Source: Megaleporinus macrocephalus (taxonomy: Eukaryota; Chordata; Actinopteri; Characiformes; Anostomidae). Taken from it: 64,000 nt of DNA. Location: contig CM038708.1 in assembly GCA_021613375.1 (NCBI GenBank), forward strand, positions 32,015,559 through 32,079,558, given 5' to 3'. Under the pieces are notes generated by a model. The model made no database searches and was not told the origin of the DNA. It was given only the letters and a program-made list of their open reading frames with translations. A program made the translations under genes and the position numbers. Within the stretch, counting starts at the first letter, position 1. Each line of letters begins with the position of its first letter. Shown here in pieces: positions 63,979 through 64,000 of the stretch.

Positions 63979-64000
63979 GTGTGTGTGTGTGTGTGTGTGT
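63979..64000. repeat. (GT)n microsatellite running off the window
   Basis: GT units continue to the last base, so the true length is unknown. Confidence 0.85.

Overview
The window is AT-rich vertebrate genomic DNA, most likely from a teleost of the ostariophysan group (characin, catfish or electric-fish type). The evidence is introns with GT/AG borders, a fish-type neuropeptide precursor, dense CA/GA/TATC microsatellites, and interspersed repeats that I recognise from such genomes. There are no bacterial features, operons or CRISPR arrays. Species assignment is inference.

The one gene I can assign with confidence is adcyap1, the growth-hormone-releasing-factor-like/PACAP precursor, on the minus strand at about 30.97-34.76 kb. 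Four coding exons (34127-34039, 33252-33124, 32689-32585, 31517-31334) join in one frame, all at phase-2 junctions, into a 168-residue precursor. It has a signal peptide, a cryptic peptide, a 45-residue GRF-like peptide and PACAP-38 with its amidation site. A noncoding first exon, a TATA-like box and a CRE-like site are proposed in the CpG-rich stretch at 34.6-35.1 kb. A well-bordered, unrecognised candidate exon lies just downstream at 30773-30893.

Region by region. 1-30 kb is gene-poor, with DNA-transposon relics (Tc1/mariner-like at 11.0, 20.9-21.5 and 25.4-26.0 kb), MITEs with CGTCGCTGTCC-type ends, and a 7-copy, 136-bp tandem array at 18.9-19.85 kb that seems to have grown from the end of an interspersed repeat. 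30-36 kb holds adcyap1 and its promoter region. 36-49 kb is gene-poor and carries a minus-strand LINE with an internal deletion (42.2-43.28 kb). 49.6-52.5 kb holds a decayed multi-exon plus-strand gene of unknown, possibly transposon, origin, with a LINE tail and a 172-bp (TATC)n in one intron. 54.0-56.7 kb holds PIF/Harbinger (HARBI1-like) transposase debris. 57-64 kb is intergenic and repeat-rich.

I found no complete new multi-gene system. The most interesting items are the adcyap1 locus with its candidate extra exon, the decayed spliced gene at 49.6-52.5 kb, and the repeat-seeded minisatellite.
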